Below, piece after piece: positions 43,459 to 52,565 of a DNA stretch of 58,848 bases. Source of the stretch: Microtetraspora sp. NBRC 16547 (lineage in GTDB: Bacteria; Actinomycetota; Actinomycetes; Streptosporangiales; Streptosporangiaceae); contig NZ_BSSE01000037.1 in assembly GCF_030268965.1 (NCBI RefSeq), positions 1-58,848 on the forward strand, given 5' to 3'. A program made the translations under genes and the position numbers. Every line of letters begins with the position of its first letter. Position 1 is the stretch's first letter. The notes under the pieces are model-generated. The model had not been told where the DNA came from, did no database searches, and saw nothing but the letters and a program-made list of their open reading frames with translations.

Positions 43459-45633
43459 TTATGGGGCGTCGTACCCGAGGGTGTAGGCGCCGCTGCCGCT
43501 GTAGGAGTAGACGCGGTAGCGGTAGGTGCCGGCGGTGCCGGTGTAGGTGAAGGACTCGTTAGGGCTGGCCGTGGTGCCGCTGGCGACGTTCGTCCAGAGC
43601 CCCAGGCTGTTCTTCTTCTGCAGGTACAGGTCGAAGTCGGCGCCGGTCGGCCCGCTCAGGCAAGCGACGTGGGTTCCCGTTTTGGTGGTCTGGAAGCCGG
43701 AGGTGCTCGGCTGGTAGGCACTCGACCCCGAGCTCAGGGTGCCGGTGGCGGTGTTCTGCCTGCCGCTGCACGGACCGCTGCCGCCGCCCACGGTCAGGGT
43801 GAAGGTCGCGGTGTGGGTGGCCGACCCGCCGGTGCCGGTCACCGTGATCGGGTAGGAGCCCGACGCGGTGGACGCCGACGTCGTGACGGTCATCGTCGAC
43901 GAGCTGCCCGAGGTCACCGACGACGGGTTGAACGCGGCCGTCACACCGGCGGGAAGCCCGGTGGCCGAGAAGGTGACGCCCTGCGCGGTGCCGGACGTGG
44001 TCTGCGTGGCGACCGTGGCGGTCGCCTGCTGGCCGGCCTGGACGCTGGCCGAGGCCGGGTTGAGCGTCAGGGAGAAGTCGTTGCCAGTGGTGTTGCAGCT
44101 GGCCGGCTCGCCGGAGGCCGCCGGCACGCTCACCGCGTCCCACGCCGCCTTGGTCCTGTTGAACTCGGCGCAGGATCCGGGGAACAGCTGGAGCGCGGCC
44201 TCAAGCGACGCCTTGCGCACCAACGAGTGGGTCCAGGTGCTGGTCTTGCGGTTCAGCGTCTCCATGAAGATCTGGCCGGCCTTCTGGATGCCGACTCCGG
44301 TGACCGTGGAGCCGTTGCAGGTCGGGCTGACCGGGTTGCCGTTGGTCGGGTTCGACCCCTCGGCCAGCAGGTAGAACCAGTGGTTCTGGATGCCCGCCCC
44401 GGCGTGAACCTCCATGTTGGGGACCGAGGACGAGTAGCAGTCGGGGTTTCCGGAGATGAGGGACGGCTTGTGCATGTACCTGATCGGGCCGCTGCCGACG
44501 AGGTCGACCATCTCGCCCACGGAGTAGTCCGGGGTGTCGAGGCCCGCGGGCTCGTTGGCGTAGTGCTCGGTCAGTGCGCCGAAGACGTCGCCGGTGGACT
44601 CGTTGAGGATGCCCTTCTCGTTGCTGCCGGTCGATCCGCCGGGCGTGTTCTGGAAGACGGCGTGGCCGTACTCGTGGGCCACGACGTCGATCGGGGTCGC
44701 CTGGCGCTTGTTGTCCTGCGAGTGGCCGAAGTTGGTGTAGCTGCCGTTCCAGTACGCGTTGACGTCGGCGAGACCGACGCGGGCGGGGAAGCCGCCGCCG
44801 GTGCCGTTGATGCCGTTGCGCCCGAGCCAGTCGCGCAGCATGTCCCATTCCTTGCCGACGGCGAAGAGCGCGTCGACGCAGGCGGTCTCCAGGTCGGTGC
44901 CGGAGCCGTTGCCCCAGCTGTCGGTGGCCTTGGTGTAGGTGGAGCCGTTCTGGCCGCCGCAGCGGACGCCGGAACGGGCGGGGTCGGCCATGGAGAACGT
45001 GCTGCCGGACGTGGTGCCGATGGTGACGGGGTTGCCGTTGTAGTAGCTGTTGCCCTGGCCGTCCACGACCTCGTCGGACTTCTCCACGACCTCGCCGGTC
45101 AGCGCGTCGACGAGGACGTGCATCTTGCTCTCGCGGCCGTTGTTCACGCCTTCCGCGACGACCTCGTAGGCCAGCCGTCCGGTGCCCTCCGCCATCACGG
45201 TCAGCTGCGGCGCCGACGTGGTGGTGACCTCGGAGATCTGCGCGCGCGCCACCTCGGTGGCCTGGTCGGCGGTGAGCTTCGGCGTGGTGCCGACGCTCAG
45301 CGTCTTCTCCTGAGCGACGGACGTACTCAGCACGCCGCCCTTGGCGTCGGTGACCACGACGAAGTCTCCGCCGTACACCGGCAGCCCGCCGTAGGTGCGG
45401 GTGTAGGAGACGTAGTTGAGGCCGCCTCGCCCTTCGACGACCTTCTCGCGGCGGAAGCCGTCCTTGGCCGAGGGGCGGAGGGCGGGCGGCTTGGCGTCGA
45501 CCAGACGGTCGGCGCCGCGCGCGGCCTGGCCGGGGTCGACGGCCGGGCTCGCTCCCGCGGAGGATGTGCCGGTCAGGGCCACGAGTAACCCTGCTGTCGT
45601 GGTGATGAGCGCTAACGCTGCGGTGCGTTTCAC
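43459..45633 (-). CDS. Secreted M4-family (thermolysin-like) metalloprotease with PPC-type tail
   Basis: The 724-residue preproprotein starts at GTG 45633 after AAGGAGC. A signal peptide (about 1-30) and FTP/PepSY propeptide (about 40-190) precede the catalytic domain. H320-E321-x-x-H324 (VVAHEYGHAV) and E345 (ILNESTGD) are the zinc ligands and catalytic Glu, and MEVHAGAGIQNHWFYLLAEG holds the second catalytic His region. A cadherin/Ig-like module (about 500-610) and a pre-peptidase C-terminal-like domain (about 620-724) follow. It is an extracellular endoprotease, so it may supply peptides to the two importers. The operon is monocistronic, bounded by a terminator and a regulated promoter region. 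Confidence 0.92.
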   Translation of the reverse strand: MKRTAALALITTTAGLLVALTGTSSAGASPAVDPGQAARGADRLVDAKPPALRPSAKDGFRREKVVEGRGGLNYVSYTRTYGGLPVYGGDFVVVTDAKGGVLSTSVAQEKTLSVGTTPKLTADQATEVARAQISEVTTTSAPQLTVMAEGTGRLAYEVVAEGVNNGRESKMHVLVDALTGEVVEKSDEVVDGQGNSYYNGNPVTIGTTSGSTFSMADPARSGVRCGGQNGSTYTKATDSWGNGSGTDLETACVDALFAVGKEWDMLRDWLGRNGINGTGGGFPARVGLADVNAYWNGSYTNFGHSQDNKRQATPIDVVAHEYGHAVFQNTPGGSTGSNEKGILNESTGDVFGALTEHYANEPAGLDTPDYSVGEMVDLVGSGPIRYMHKPSLISGNPDCYSSSVPNMEVHAGAGIQNHWFYLLAEGSNPTNGNPVSPTCNGSTVTGVGIQKAGQIFMETLNRKTSTWTHSLVRKASLEAALQLFPGSCAEFNRTKAAWDAVSVPAASGEPASCNTTGNDFSLTLNPASASVQAGQQATATVATQTTSGTAQGVTFSATGLPAGVTAAFNPSSVTSGSSSTMTVTTSASTASGSYPITVTGTGGSATHTATFTLTVGGGSGPCSGRQNTATGTLSSGSSAYQPSTSGFQTTKTGTHVACLSGPTGADFDLYLQKKNSLGLWTNVASGTTASPNESFTYTGTAGTYRYRVYSYSGSGAYTLGYDAP

Positions 45634-45670
45634 ACGACGCTCCTTCTGTTGTGTGACGCGTGGGGGGTGC

Positions 45671-45729
45671 ATCACCATGAAGGGTGATTGGACGAGCGAA
45701 GTTTGACTCTCTTTTGACAATGCTGTCAA
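45671..45729. promoter_or_regulatory. Palindromes in the M4 protease promoter region
   Basis: TTGACAATGCTGTCAA (45714-45729) has perfect 6-bp arms, one of them a TTGACA that reads as -35 in either direction. ATCACC-ATGAAG-GGTGAT (45671-45688) is a second dyad 38 bp upstream of the start codon. Both are candidate operators. The rest of 45730-46025 shows no gene I can support. Confidence 0.45.
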
Positions 45730-46025
45730 TAAGATGGCAAACACAAAAATTTCCGGCGACGGGCACATTACGGCGAAGTGTTTTCGGGCGTCGGAAGGAC
45801 GTTCGATGACCGGCCGCAATATCCGCCGGGCGGATGATGGGTCGATCACGTGCGATGACAGTGATCACGAAGGGCGCGCGGGGCGTTCTTTTACGACAAG
45901 AGGAAACCGGCCCCTTATCGGCCCCTTATGACGCCAGACATCGGATCTCTCGCGTGATTTACGGGGAAAGAGAGAACAGCCGGCGCCGTCCCGATTTGTG
46001 ATCTACGCGTGACGGCCGCCGGGCC

Positions 46026-46391
46026 ATGTGGAACTCATCACGGTTAAACGGTCGGCGATTACGGCGCCTACCTGACGACGTGAATTCCGGGGAAGCTTTC
46101 CCGTGGAGCGCCGACTTGTGCGGAGCGCACGTGAGCGAAGCTCATCTCCAGCGCGCTGATCTGTGGAGCGCCGAATCGGACGGCGCCGACCCGGCAACGC
46201 CGTATCGAGCGGAGCGGATGCGAACGACTCAGACTTTACGGGCGCGAGCCCGACCGAGCCGGACCTCGCCTGACGGCGCACATCCGGAAGACGTCGACCT
46301 GTCCGAAACCGGTCTCTTCGGAGCGGATCTCCGCAGCGCGGCAGGCGTCGGTCCCGCCGAGATCCGACGTATCACAAAAACGGACAGCATG
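46026..46391 (+). pseudogene. Decayed pentapeptide-repeat protein gene
   Basis: Pieces of an A(D/N)LxX repeat appear in two frames. One frame reads WSADLCGAHVSEAHLQRADL and later DVDLSETGLFGADLRSAAGV followed by AEIRRITKTD, the usual end of such proteins. Between them, a neighbouring frame carries SGADANDSDFTGASPTEPDL and stops. At least two compensating frameshifts are needed to rejoin them. The relic lies between the M4 promoter and a histidine kinase gene. 46392-46533 holds nothing I can support. Confidence 0.6.
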
Positions 46392-46533
46392 ACCGAATCC
46401 CGAGACGGCGGAACCGTCACTTCGGAAGACTCGACTTCGGCAACGATTCGCGGCGGCCGCCAGGTAGCGCTGGACGCCGTCGCGGACGTACGGCGGAGAG
46501 TCACTTACATATGGAGATCTTCGTCCCTATTCT

Positions 46534-47643
46534 GTGATGATGCGGGCGGGTTTTGCGGTGGACGCGGCGACGGCGGTGATCCTGGCCACGTTCATGGCCC
46601 TGATATCCCAGGTCGCTCGGGTGATCCAGCCAGGGGTCCGTCCCGTGACCGCGCTTGGGCTGGCACTCCTCGTGGTGTGCGGGTTGGCGTTGGCTCTGCG
46701 GCGAGTCAATCCGCTGCTCACCTTCACACTGGCCGTGGGCGCGGCGGTGGCCTACCTGGCGTTGCGGTTCGCCGGCTGGCCCATCTACCTGGGCGCGTTC
46801 GCGGGCCTGCTGGCGCTTGTCTCCGGGGTCGCCGAAGCGCGGGTCTGGGTTCCGTTCGCCACGATCGGCGGGGTAGGGATCGCGGTCGCCACCGGCCCGC
46901 CGGAAGCCTGGCGGCCCGCCCCGATGATCACAATCGCGCTGGTGTGGGCGGCGGTCACGGTCCTGGCCGCCCGGGCCACGCAGGTTCGCCGAAAGCTTTC
47001 CGAGGAGGAGGCCGCCGGCAAGGTGGTCGAGGAGCGGCTCAGGATCGCCCGAGAGTTGCACGACGTGCTCTCCCACAGCCTGGCCACGATCAGCCTGCAG
47101 GCCGGCGTCGGACTGCACCTGGTGGACGACCGGCCGGAACAGGCTCGGGAGGCGCTGCACGCGATCCGCCAGGTCAGCAACGACCCGCTGGCACAGGCGC
47201 GCGCCGCGTTGGCGGTCGTGCGAGGGACAGGTGAGGAGGCGCCGCAGGCAGCGCCCGGCCTGGCCGACCTGGACGCGCTGGTGACGTCGGTGCGCGCGAC
47301 CGGCTTGGGTGTGGATCTGGCCATCGACCTGGAGAGCCGAGCGATCCCGGACGTGATCTCCGCCACCGCCTATCGAATCGTCCAGGAGGCGTTGACCAAC
47401 GTGATGCGCCACGCCGGGCCCGGCGCGCGTGCTCGGGTCCATGTCGCAACCGTCCACGGCTGGCTGGAGATCGACATCCTGGACGACGGCACCGGCGCCG
47501 CCGTACCGGTGCGCGACCCGGGCCACGGGTTGCGTGGGCTGGCTGAACGGGCCGGCGCGGTCGGGGGCGAGTTGCGGGCCGGACCGGCGTCCGGCGGCGG
47601 CTTCACCCTCCACGCCCGCCTGCCGCTGGGGGCGGAGCGATGA
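46534..47643 (+). CDS. Two-component sensor histidine kinase (NarL-partner type)
   Basis: The 369-residue kinase has about five hydrophobic segments in residues 8-145 and no extracellular loop of size, so it is an intramembrane-sensing type. The HisKA_3 dimerisation motif RIARELHDVLSHSLATI has H176. The ATPase part contains EALTNVMRHAG and GHGLRGLAERAGAVGG. The GTG (or the ATG 3 bp later) is not preceded by a clear RBS. The response regulator gene overlaps its stop by 4 bp. The signal may concern membrane stress; the downstream membrane-protein gene is a candidate target. Confidence 0.9.
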   Translation: MMMRAGFAVDAATAVILATFMALISQVARVIQPGVRPVTALGLALLVVCGLALALRRVNPLLTFTLAVGAAVAYLALRFAGWPIYLGAFAGLLALVSGVAEARVWVPFATIGGVGIAVATGPPEAWRPAPMITIALVWAAVTVLAARATQVRRKLSEEEAAGKVVEERLRIARELHDVLSHSLATISLQAGVGLHLVDDRPEQAREALHAIRQVSNDPLAQARAALAVVRGTGEEAPQAAPGLADLDALVTSVRATGLGVDLAIDLESRAIPDVISATAYRIVQEALTNVMRHAGPGARARVHVATVHGWLEIDILDDGTGAAVPVRDPGHGLRGLAERAGAVGGELRAGPASGGGFTLHARLPLGAER

Positions 47644-48314
47644 GTGTGCTGCGGGTTGTGCTCGCCGACGACCAGGTGATGATCCGCTCCGGGTTACGGG
47701 CGCTGCTGGCCGCCGAACCCGGCCTGGAGGTCGTCGCCGAGGCCGGCGACGGGCAGCAGGCGCTCGCCGCCGCTCGTGCCCATCGCCCGGATGTGATCGT
47801 GATGGATATCCGGATGCCGGTGCTGGACGGGCTGGCGGCCACCCGGGCGATCGCCGCCGACCCACGACTGTCCGATGTACGGGTGTTGGTGCTGACGACG
47901 TTCGATGAGGACGCACTGGTCTTCGAGGCGATTCGTGCGGGTGCGGCCGGGTTCCTGCTCAAAGACGCCGAACCCACTGAACTACTGCGCGGCATCCGGG
48001 CGGCCGCCGCCGGTGACGCGTTGCTCTCTCCCCAGGCCGCGCGCCGACTGGTCACGGCGTTCGCCGCCGCCCCCACACCGACCGGGCCCGCCGCGCGGGC
48101 GCTGGATTCCCTCACCCCGCGGGAACGGGAGGTCGTCGCCCTGGTGGCCCGGGGGTTGTCCAACGAGGAGATCGCCGATCGGCTGGTGATCAGCCCAGCG
48201 ACCTCCCGTACCCATGTCTCCCGGGCGATGGTCAAGCTCGCCGCCCGCGATCGCGCGCAACTGGTCGTCTTCGCCTACGAATCCGGCCTGGTCCGCCCCG
48301 GCCGCACCGGCTGA
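47640..48314 (+). CDS. LuxR/NarL-type response regulator
   Basis: The 224-residue regulator has a receiver domain (D10, D11, phospho-acceptor D56 in IVMDIRMP) and a C-terminal LuxR helix-turn-helix (LTPREREVVALVARGLSNEEIADRLVISPATSRTHV, about 155-190). ATGA overlap with the kinase gene shows the pair is co-translated. Probable partner of the upstream kinase. Confidence 0.93.
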   Translation: MSVLRVVLADDQVMIRSGLRALLAAEPGLEVVAEAGDGQQALAAARAHRPDVIVMDIRMPVLDGLAATRAIAADPRLSDVRVLVLTTFDEDALVFEAIRAGAAGFLLKDAEPTELLRGIRAAAAGDALLSPQAARRLVTAFAAAPTPTGPAARALDSLTPREREVVALVARGLSNEEIADRLVISPATSRTHVSRAMVKLAARDRAQLVVFAYESGLVRPGRTG

Positions 48315-48511
48315 CCGGCACCCGGTCCTCGCGGATACGTTCAGCGACGTACGCCGGGGTCCCTGGATACCCGCTCACACGCAGGTGAAGTGCCGCCGGG
48401 CGACCGACGACGTGACCCATGGCCGAGCGGAAAACTGCTGGCAGTACCGCGACGGCGAACCCTCCCAGGCTCGTCGTCCCGACAACGGCGGTTTCCCAGG
48501 AGGTACCGGAA

Positions 48512-49264
48512 ATGATCCTTTCCGCGCTCGGGCGCTCGCCCCGGCCAGTGACCCCGAATGAGCACACATCCGGTTCGTCCACCCCGGACGAGAATTCTTC
48601 CGAGAAAATGCCCGGACATGAGCGGCTGTGGCGGCTTGTCCTGGCGGTGGCGATCGTCGGCGGACCGCTCGGTTACGCCGTCGGTAGCATCCTCATCCCG
48701 GCCGTCCACGAGGACGGAGCGACGAGCATCGCGGCGAACGCCGCCGCGAATCCGATCACCAACGCCATGCACCTGGTCGCGTACGTTCTCGCCTCCTTTC
48801 TGCTCCCTCTCGGAGCGGTCGGCCTCGCGTATCTCGCCTACGCCCGGGCGCCGCGACTGGCCACGATCGGTGGGCTGCTCGCGGTGGTGGGCTGGCTGCC
48901 GTTCTCGGCCCTGACCGCACTGGATGACGTCAGCATGGCCATGGCCGCCCTACCCGACAGCGGTTCGTACGCCACGCTGTTGGACCAGTTCGCGAACGAC
49001 GCGGTGATGGGCGGCTACCTGCTCGTCTACATCGTCGGGCATCTGGTGGCCTATGTGTTGCTCGCTATCGCGCTGCGTCGGGCCAGAGTCATCCCGAGAT
49101 GGGCGGCCTGGTCGATGATCGCCAGCAGCCCTCTGACGGTCGCCGTCTTCGTGTTGCCGGGCCGTCCCCTTGTCCTGGGTGACGTCGCACTGACCCTGCT
49201 CGTGATCGGCAGCATCCCCGCAGCCCGAGTCATGGCTGGTCGCCACCGTCTCTCCAACCCGTGA
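48512..49264 (+). CDS. Integral membrane protein, function unknown
   Basis: The 250-residue protein starts at ATG 48512, which follows an excellent AGGAGG; the longer frame has no RBS. After a polar N-terminus of about 35 residues there are roughly six hydrophobic segments (for example LVLAVAIVGGPLGYAVGSIL, AMHLVAYVLASFLLPLGAVGL, VYIVGHLVAYVLLAIAL). I do not recognise a family with confidence; it has the look of small DUF4386-like membrane proteins. It lies 197 bp downstream of the two-component pair on the same strand and may be its target. Confidence 0.75.
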   Translation: MILSALGRSPRPVTPNEHTSGSSTPDENSSEKMPGHERLWRLVLAVAIVGGPLGYAVGSILIPAVHEDGATSIAANAAANPITNAMHLVAYVLASFLLPLGAVGLAYLAYARAPRLATIGGLLAVVGWLPFSALTALDDVSMAMAALPDSGSYATLLDQFANDAVMGGYLLVYIVGHLVAYVLLAIALRRARVIPRWAAWSMIASSPLTVAVFVLPGRPLVLGDVALTLLVIGSIPAARVMAGRHRLSNP

Positions 49265-49370
49265 CCTCAGTACGGCAGCGGCCGTCCACCGGGTGTTCGC
49301 AGGTCCAGCGAGGCCATGGGGGATCTTCTGCTCGTGACCTTCTTGACCCGTCGCATCCCGGCGCCTCCGC

Positions 49371-49880
49371 TCACGCGTCCAGCTCGAACCAGACGACCTT
49401 GCCCCTGCCCGTACGGCCGGTGCCCCAGGAGCTGGACAGGGCGTCGACGAGGAGCAGGCCGCGGCCGCCCTCGTCGTCCAGGGGCGCGGGGCATGTGCGG
49501 ACAGGGACCGGGCTTTCGTCCTCGACCTCGCAGCGCAGCGTGCCGTCGGCGGAGGTCAGCGTGAGGACCGGCCCCCCGCTCCCATGGCGCAGGGCGTTGG
49601 TGACCAGCTCGCTGACGAGCAGTTCCGCCACCTCGCAGTGCTCGCCGCATCCCCACCCGCCGAGCTGGGCGCGGACGAGATGCCGCGCCGTGGGCGTCGA
49701 GGACGCCTCGGGCTGGAGGGCCCAGGAGGCCCGCCGGGTGGGTGTGGCCGCCTGCTTGGTGCCCGTGGCGTGCCAATTGTGCATGACCTGCTCCGTGCCT
49801 GTGGTGTGCCGCGTGTGCGTGGTCTGGCGATGGCCCGCCGCCTTGACGGCGCGGACCGCGGACTCAGGCCGCCTGCGCAT
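49371..49880 (-). CDS. ATP-binding protein of the RsbW/HATPase_c type
   Basis: The 169-residue GHKL-fold protein has ELLVSELVTNALRHG as its N-box and DDEGGRGLLLVDALSSSWG as the G-box region. The N-terminal 60 residues are polar and non-conserved. ATG 49880 lies within the end of the DUF5999 gene (17-bp overlap); ATG 49785 is an alternative. It is a second member of the family in this window, after the one at 23.6 kb. The anti-sigma kinase fold is clear, but the target is unknown. Confidence 0.85.
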   Translation of the reverse strand: MRRRPESAVRAVKAAGHRQTTHTRHTTGTEQVMHNWHATGTKQAATPTRRASWALQPEASSTPTARHLVRAQLGGWGCGEHCEVAELLVSELVTNALRHGSGGPVLTLTSADGTLRCEVEDESPVPVRTCPAPLDDEGGRGLLLVDALSSSWGTGRTGRGKVVWFELDA

Positions 49881-50067
49881 ATGCGGCCCTGTGGGCGGGG
49901 ATGCTGCGTCCGTCGGGCAGCAGCTCGCCGGTGTCGTCGAACACCACGACGCCGTTGCAGAGCAGACCCCAGCCTTGTTCGGGGTGGAACGCCACGAGAC
50001 AGGCGGCACCGTGATCGGGAGCGTCCGCGGACGGACACGACGGCATATGTCGGCACATAACGATCAT
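49864..50067 (-). CDS. DUF5999-family small protein
   Basis: The 67-residue protein has the motif MCRHMPSCPSADAPDHGAAC, then GWGLLCNGVVVFDDTGELLPDG, which is the actinomycete DUF5999 pattern. Cys and His residues near the N-terminus could bind metal. ATG 50067 is chosen because GGAG lies 6 nt upstream. It starts 11 bp after the alpha/beta hydrolase stop and overlaps the ATPase gene, so the three are probably co-transcribed. Confidence 0.85.
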   Translation of the reverse strand: MIVMCRHMPSCPSADAPDHGAACLVAFHPEQGWGLLCNGVVVFDDTGELLPDGRSIPAHRAAYAQAA

Positions 50068-50078
50068 CTCGCTCCTCA

Positions 50079-51245
50079 TCAAACGTCGGAAAGTTCTTCG
50101 AGAGCCACCGGCTGCGGCCCAGTGACCCGGTCCAGCAACTCCCCGAGCGAGGAGTTGACATTGCAGGGCCTTTCGAGCATCAGGTAGTGCCCGGTACTCG
50201 GGAGCACGACGAAGTCGGCCGCCGGGAGCGTGCACGCGATCAGCTCGCTGTGCTCGACCGGCGTGAGGAGATCGTTCTTGCCGACCAGGATCAGCGTGGG
50301 CACGTCGCGCAGGGCCGCCAGCGCCGCCAGCCGGTCGTGCGCCACCAGGGTCGTGTAGAAGTCTCCGATCACCTCGATCGGAGTGGAATCGATGATCCGG
50401 GCGGCGGCCTGCTGCACCGCCGACGGCACGTCGGACGCGAACGAGTACCGCCGCACGAGCACGTGCAGCAGCTCCGCGAACGCGCGGTGGCCGTACCCTC
50501 GGATGATCGACCGTCCGCCCAGGACCTTGAGCAGTCCGGGGACGAGCGGCTGCAGCAGCCGGGCGCCGTACGCCGGCAGTCCGAGCGTGATGTGGCCCAG
50601 CCCGCCCGCCGAGGTCGAGAGCAGCGCGACCCCCACGACCCTTTCACTGAACAGGTCCGGGTTCGCCTCCGCCAGCGCCATGATCGCCATGCCGCCCATC
50701 GAGTGTCCGACCAGGACCACCGGGCCGGACGGGGCGACCTCTTCCAGGACCCGGTGCAGGTCCCGGCCGAGCTGCGCGATGGTGGCCGACCCCGGCGTGC
50801 CGCGACCCGACCGTCCGTGGCCGCGCTGGTCGTACAGGACCAGCCGGGCCCGGTCGGCGAACGCCGTCCGCTGGCTGGTCCAGCAGTCCAGGTGGAGCGC
50901 CAGACCGTGGCAGAAGACCATGGTCAGCTCGGCGTCGCTGGAACCGCCAACCTCGACGTACAGCTCGAGGCCGTCGTCGGCCTTGACGATGCGCGCGGTT
51001 CCGGCGGCCGACTCCGCGTCTTCAGGCTGGAACGCACCGTCCGAATCACCTGGAACGTCCGGCAGGGCGTCCGGCGTCGTATCCGGCAGTGTGTCCGGCA
51101 GTGTGTCCGGCAAGGCATCCGCCTCCACGTCGACGAGTTCCCGGTGCCTGAGGTCGATGCCGCTGACCACGCGAGGGTCGAGCCCCCGGATGGTGGTGGG
51201 GTCGTACGCGTCAGGCGACGGTTCGTTGGAGCGACTGCTGAGCAT
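50079..51245 (-). CDS. Alpha/beta hydrolase
   Basis: The 388-residue protein has an unusual first 90 residues, with LPDT-type repeats and acidic stretches. Then comes a normal alpha/beta-hydrolase: oxyanion region VFCHGLALHLD, nucleophile VGHSMGGMA, Asp in LVGKNDLLTPVEH and His in STGHYLMLERP. ATG 51245 is chosen because GGAGGG lies 8 nt upstream; GTG 51251 is too close. No signal peptide. The substrate is unknown. The linker repeat looks recently expanded. Confidence 0.85.
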   Translation of the reverse strand: MLSSRSNEPSPDAYDPTTIRGLDPRVVSGIDLRHRELVDVEADALPDTLPDTLPDTTPDALPDVPGDSDGAFQPEDAESAAGTARIVKADDGLELYVEVGGSSDAELTMVFCHGLALHLDCWTSQRTAFADRARLVLYDQRGHGRSGRGTPGSATIAQLGRDLHRVLEEVAPSGPVVLVGHSMGGMAIMALAEANPDLFSERVVGVALLSTSAGGLGHITLGLPAYGARLLQPLVPGLLKVLGGRSIIRGYGHRAFAELLHVLVRRYSFASDVPSAVQQAAARIIDSTPIEVIGDFYTTLVAHDRLAALAALRDVPTLILVGKNDLLTPVEHSELIACTLPAADFVVLPSTGHYLMLERPCNVNSSLGELLDRVTGPQPVALEELSDV

Positions 51246-51310
51246 CTCCACGTCCCTCCGCTCGTCGATTCAGGCTCCTGGGCTTCGTCACCGTTCCGTG
51301 TTCTCAGGTT

Positions 51311-51341
51311 CAAGGTCCGCAAGGTCCGCAAGGTCCGCAAG
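51311..51341. repeat. 9-bp tandem repeat
   Basis: CAAGGTCCG repeats three times (51311, 51320, 51329) and a degenerate fourth follows. It lies between the divergent alpha/beta hydrolase and receiver genes, a 258-bp gap without other visible features. Confidence 0.9.
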
Positions 51342-51503
51342 CTCCTCGAGACCGGTCCGGTGACCTGCTTCGCCATCTACGATCGCGCCGCGAACGCCCG
51401 CCGTCTGCGCTGGCAGCCTCCATCTTGCGGGCATGCCTGCGGCAGTCCCGGCATTCCTGCTAGCTGCAATGACGCGTCGGCGATGGGCTGGGATCCTGGA
51501 TGT

Positions 51504-51884
51504 GTGCCCCTCAGTTGCCTGATCGTGGACGACAGCGATCACTTCAAGGAGGCCGCTCGTCAACTGCTCGAAGCGGACGGCATCGTCGTACTCGGCACCG
51601 TGTCCACGACCGCCGAGGCGCTTCGCCGGTTCGGCGAGCTCCGGCCGGATTTCGTGCTGGTCGACATCGATCTCGGCGAGGAGAGCGGATTCGAGCTGAC
51701 CCTGCGGCTCGTGGACGCGGCCGCCGGGGATCCCCCGATCGTCATCCTGATCTCGACCTACGACGAGACGGACTTCGCGGAGATGATCGCGGCCAGCCCC
51801 GCCGTCGCGTTCCTGCCGAAGCCGAGCCTTTCGGGAAGAGCGATCTACGAGATCCTGCGAGGAGCGGCCGGCACGGGCCGTTGA
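51504..51884 (+). CDS. Receiver-only response regulator
   Basis: The 126-residue protein is a single REC domain: D9 and D10 (LIVDDSDHF), phospho-acceptor D54 (VLVDIDLG), the Thr/Ser region (LISTYDE) and K106 (FLPKPSL). There is no output domain. GTG 51504 is chosen because the domain begins there; ATG 51483 in frame would add 7 residues. It would act as a phosphate relay or sink, and it lies head-to-head with no cognate kinase but close to the DUF4118 kinase at 52.7 kb. Confidence 0.85.
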   Translation: MPLSCLIVDDSDHFKEAARQLLEADGIVVLGTVSTTAEALRRFGELRPDFVLVDIDLGEESGFELTLRLVDAAAGDPPIVILISTYDETDFAEMIAASPAVAFLPKPSLSGRAIYEILRGAAGTGR

Positions 51885-51920
51885 GGCGGTTCTGAGACGG
51901 TTTATGCCTCAACGCCCCGG

Positions 51921-52565
51921 TCAGCGGGCTTCCAGGAACGTGATCACCGCGAGCACGCGACGATGATCGTCTTCGGTCTCCGGCAGTTGCATCCGCGCCA
52001 TGATGCTGCGCACGTGCTTCTCGACCGTGCCCTCGGTGATCCAGAGCTTGTGGGCGATCCCGGCGTTGGAGCGTCCCTCCGCCATCAGGGCGAGCACCTC
52101 CCGCTCGCGCTGCGTCAGGAGTTCGAGGGGGTCGTGCCTGCGGCGGGCGGTGATGAGCTCGGCCACCAGGCTGGGATCGACGACCGAGCCGCCGTGGGCG
52201 ATCCGTTCGAGCGTCTCGACGAAGTCGGCCACACCGGTGACCCGGCTCTTGAGCAGGTAACCGACCCGGTGTCCGGCGGCGAGCAGCTCCATCGCCTGGT
52301 CGACCTCCACGTGCGCCGACAGCAGGAGGATGCCCATCTGGGGGAACTCCTCGCGGATCACCCGTGCTGCGTCGAGGCCTTCCGTCGTGTGCGTCGGAGG
52401 CATCCGGATGTCGACGATGGCGAGATCCGGACGGTGCTCGCGCACGAGAACGAGGAGCTCCTCCGCGTCCCCTGCCTGGCCGACGACCTCAAACCCCGAC
52501 CGTTCCAGGAGACTCGCCAGCCCCTCGCGCAACAGGACGTCATCGTCCGCCAGCACTATCCGCAT
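51921..52565 (-). CDS. LuxR/NarL-type response regulator
   Basis: The 214-residue regulator has a receiver (DDD at residues 7-9, D52 in IVDIRMPP) and a C-terminal LuxR HTH (LTQREREVLALMAEGRSNAGIAHKLWITEGTVEKHV). ATG 52565 is chosen for the GAAGG 5 nt upstream; GTG 52580 is an alternative. It is divergent from the DUF4118 sensor kinase 161 bp away, which is the probable partner. Relatives with the THTTEGLDAA insertion after the receiver strand are typical of this subfamily. Confidence 0.9.
   Translation of the reverse strand: MRIVLADDDVLLREGLASLLERSGFEVVGQAGDAEELLVLVREHRPDLAIVDIRMPPTHTTEGLDAARVIREEFPQMGILLLSAHVEVDQAMELLAAGHRVGYLLKSRVTGVADFVETLERIAHGGSVVDPSLVAELITARRRHDPLELLTQREREVLALMAEGRSNAGIAHKLWITEGTVEKHVRSIMARMQLPETEDDHRRVLAVITFLEAR

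Noticed and set aside
45734-45931. Plus-strand 65-residue frame starting MANTKISGDGH
   Set aside because: There is no RBS, no recognised family and the composition is that of intergenic sequence next to a promoter.
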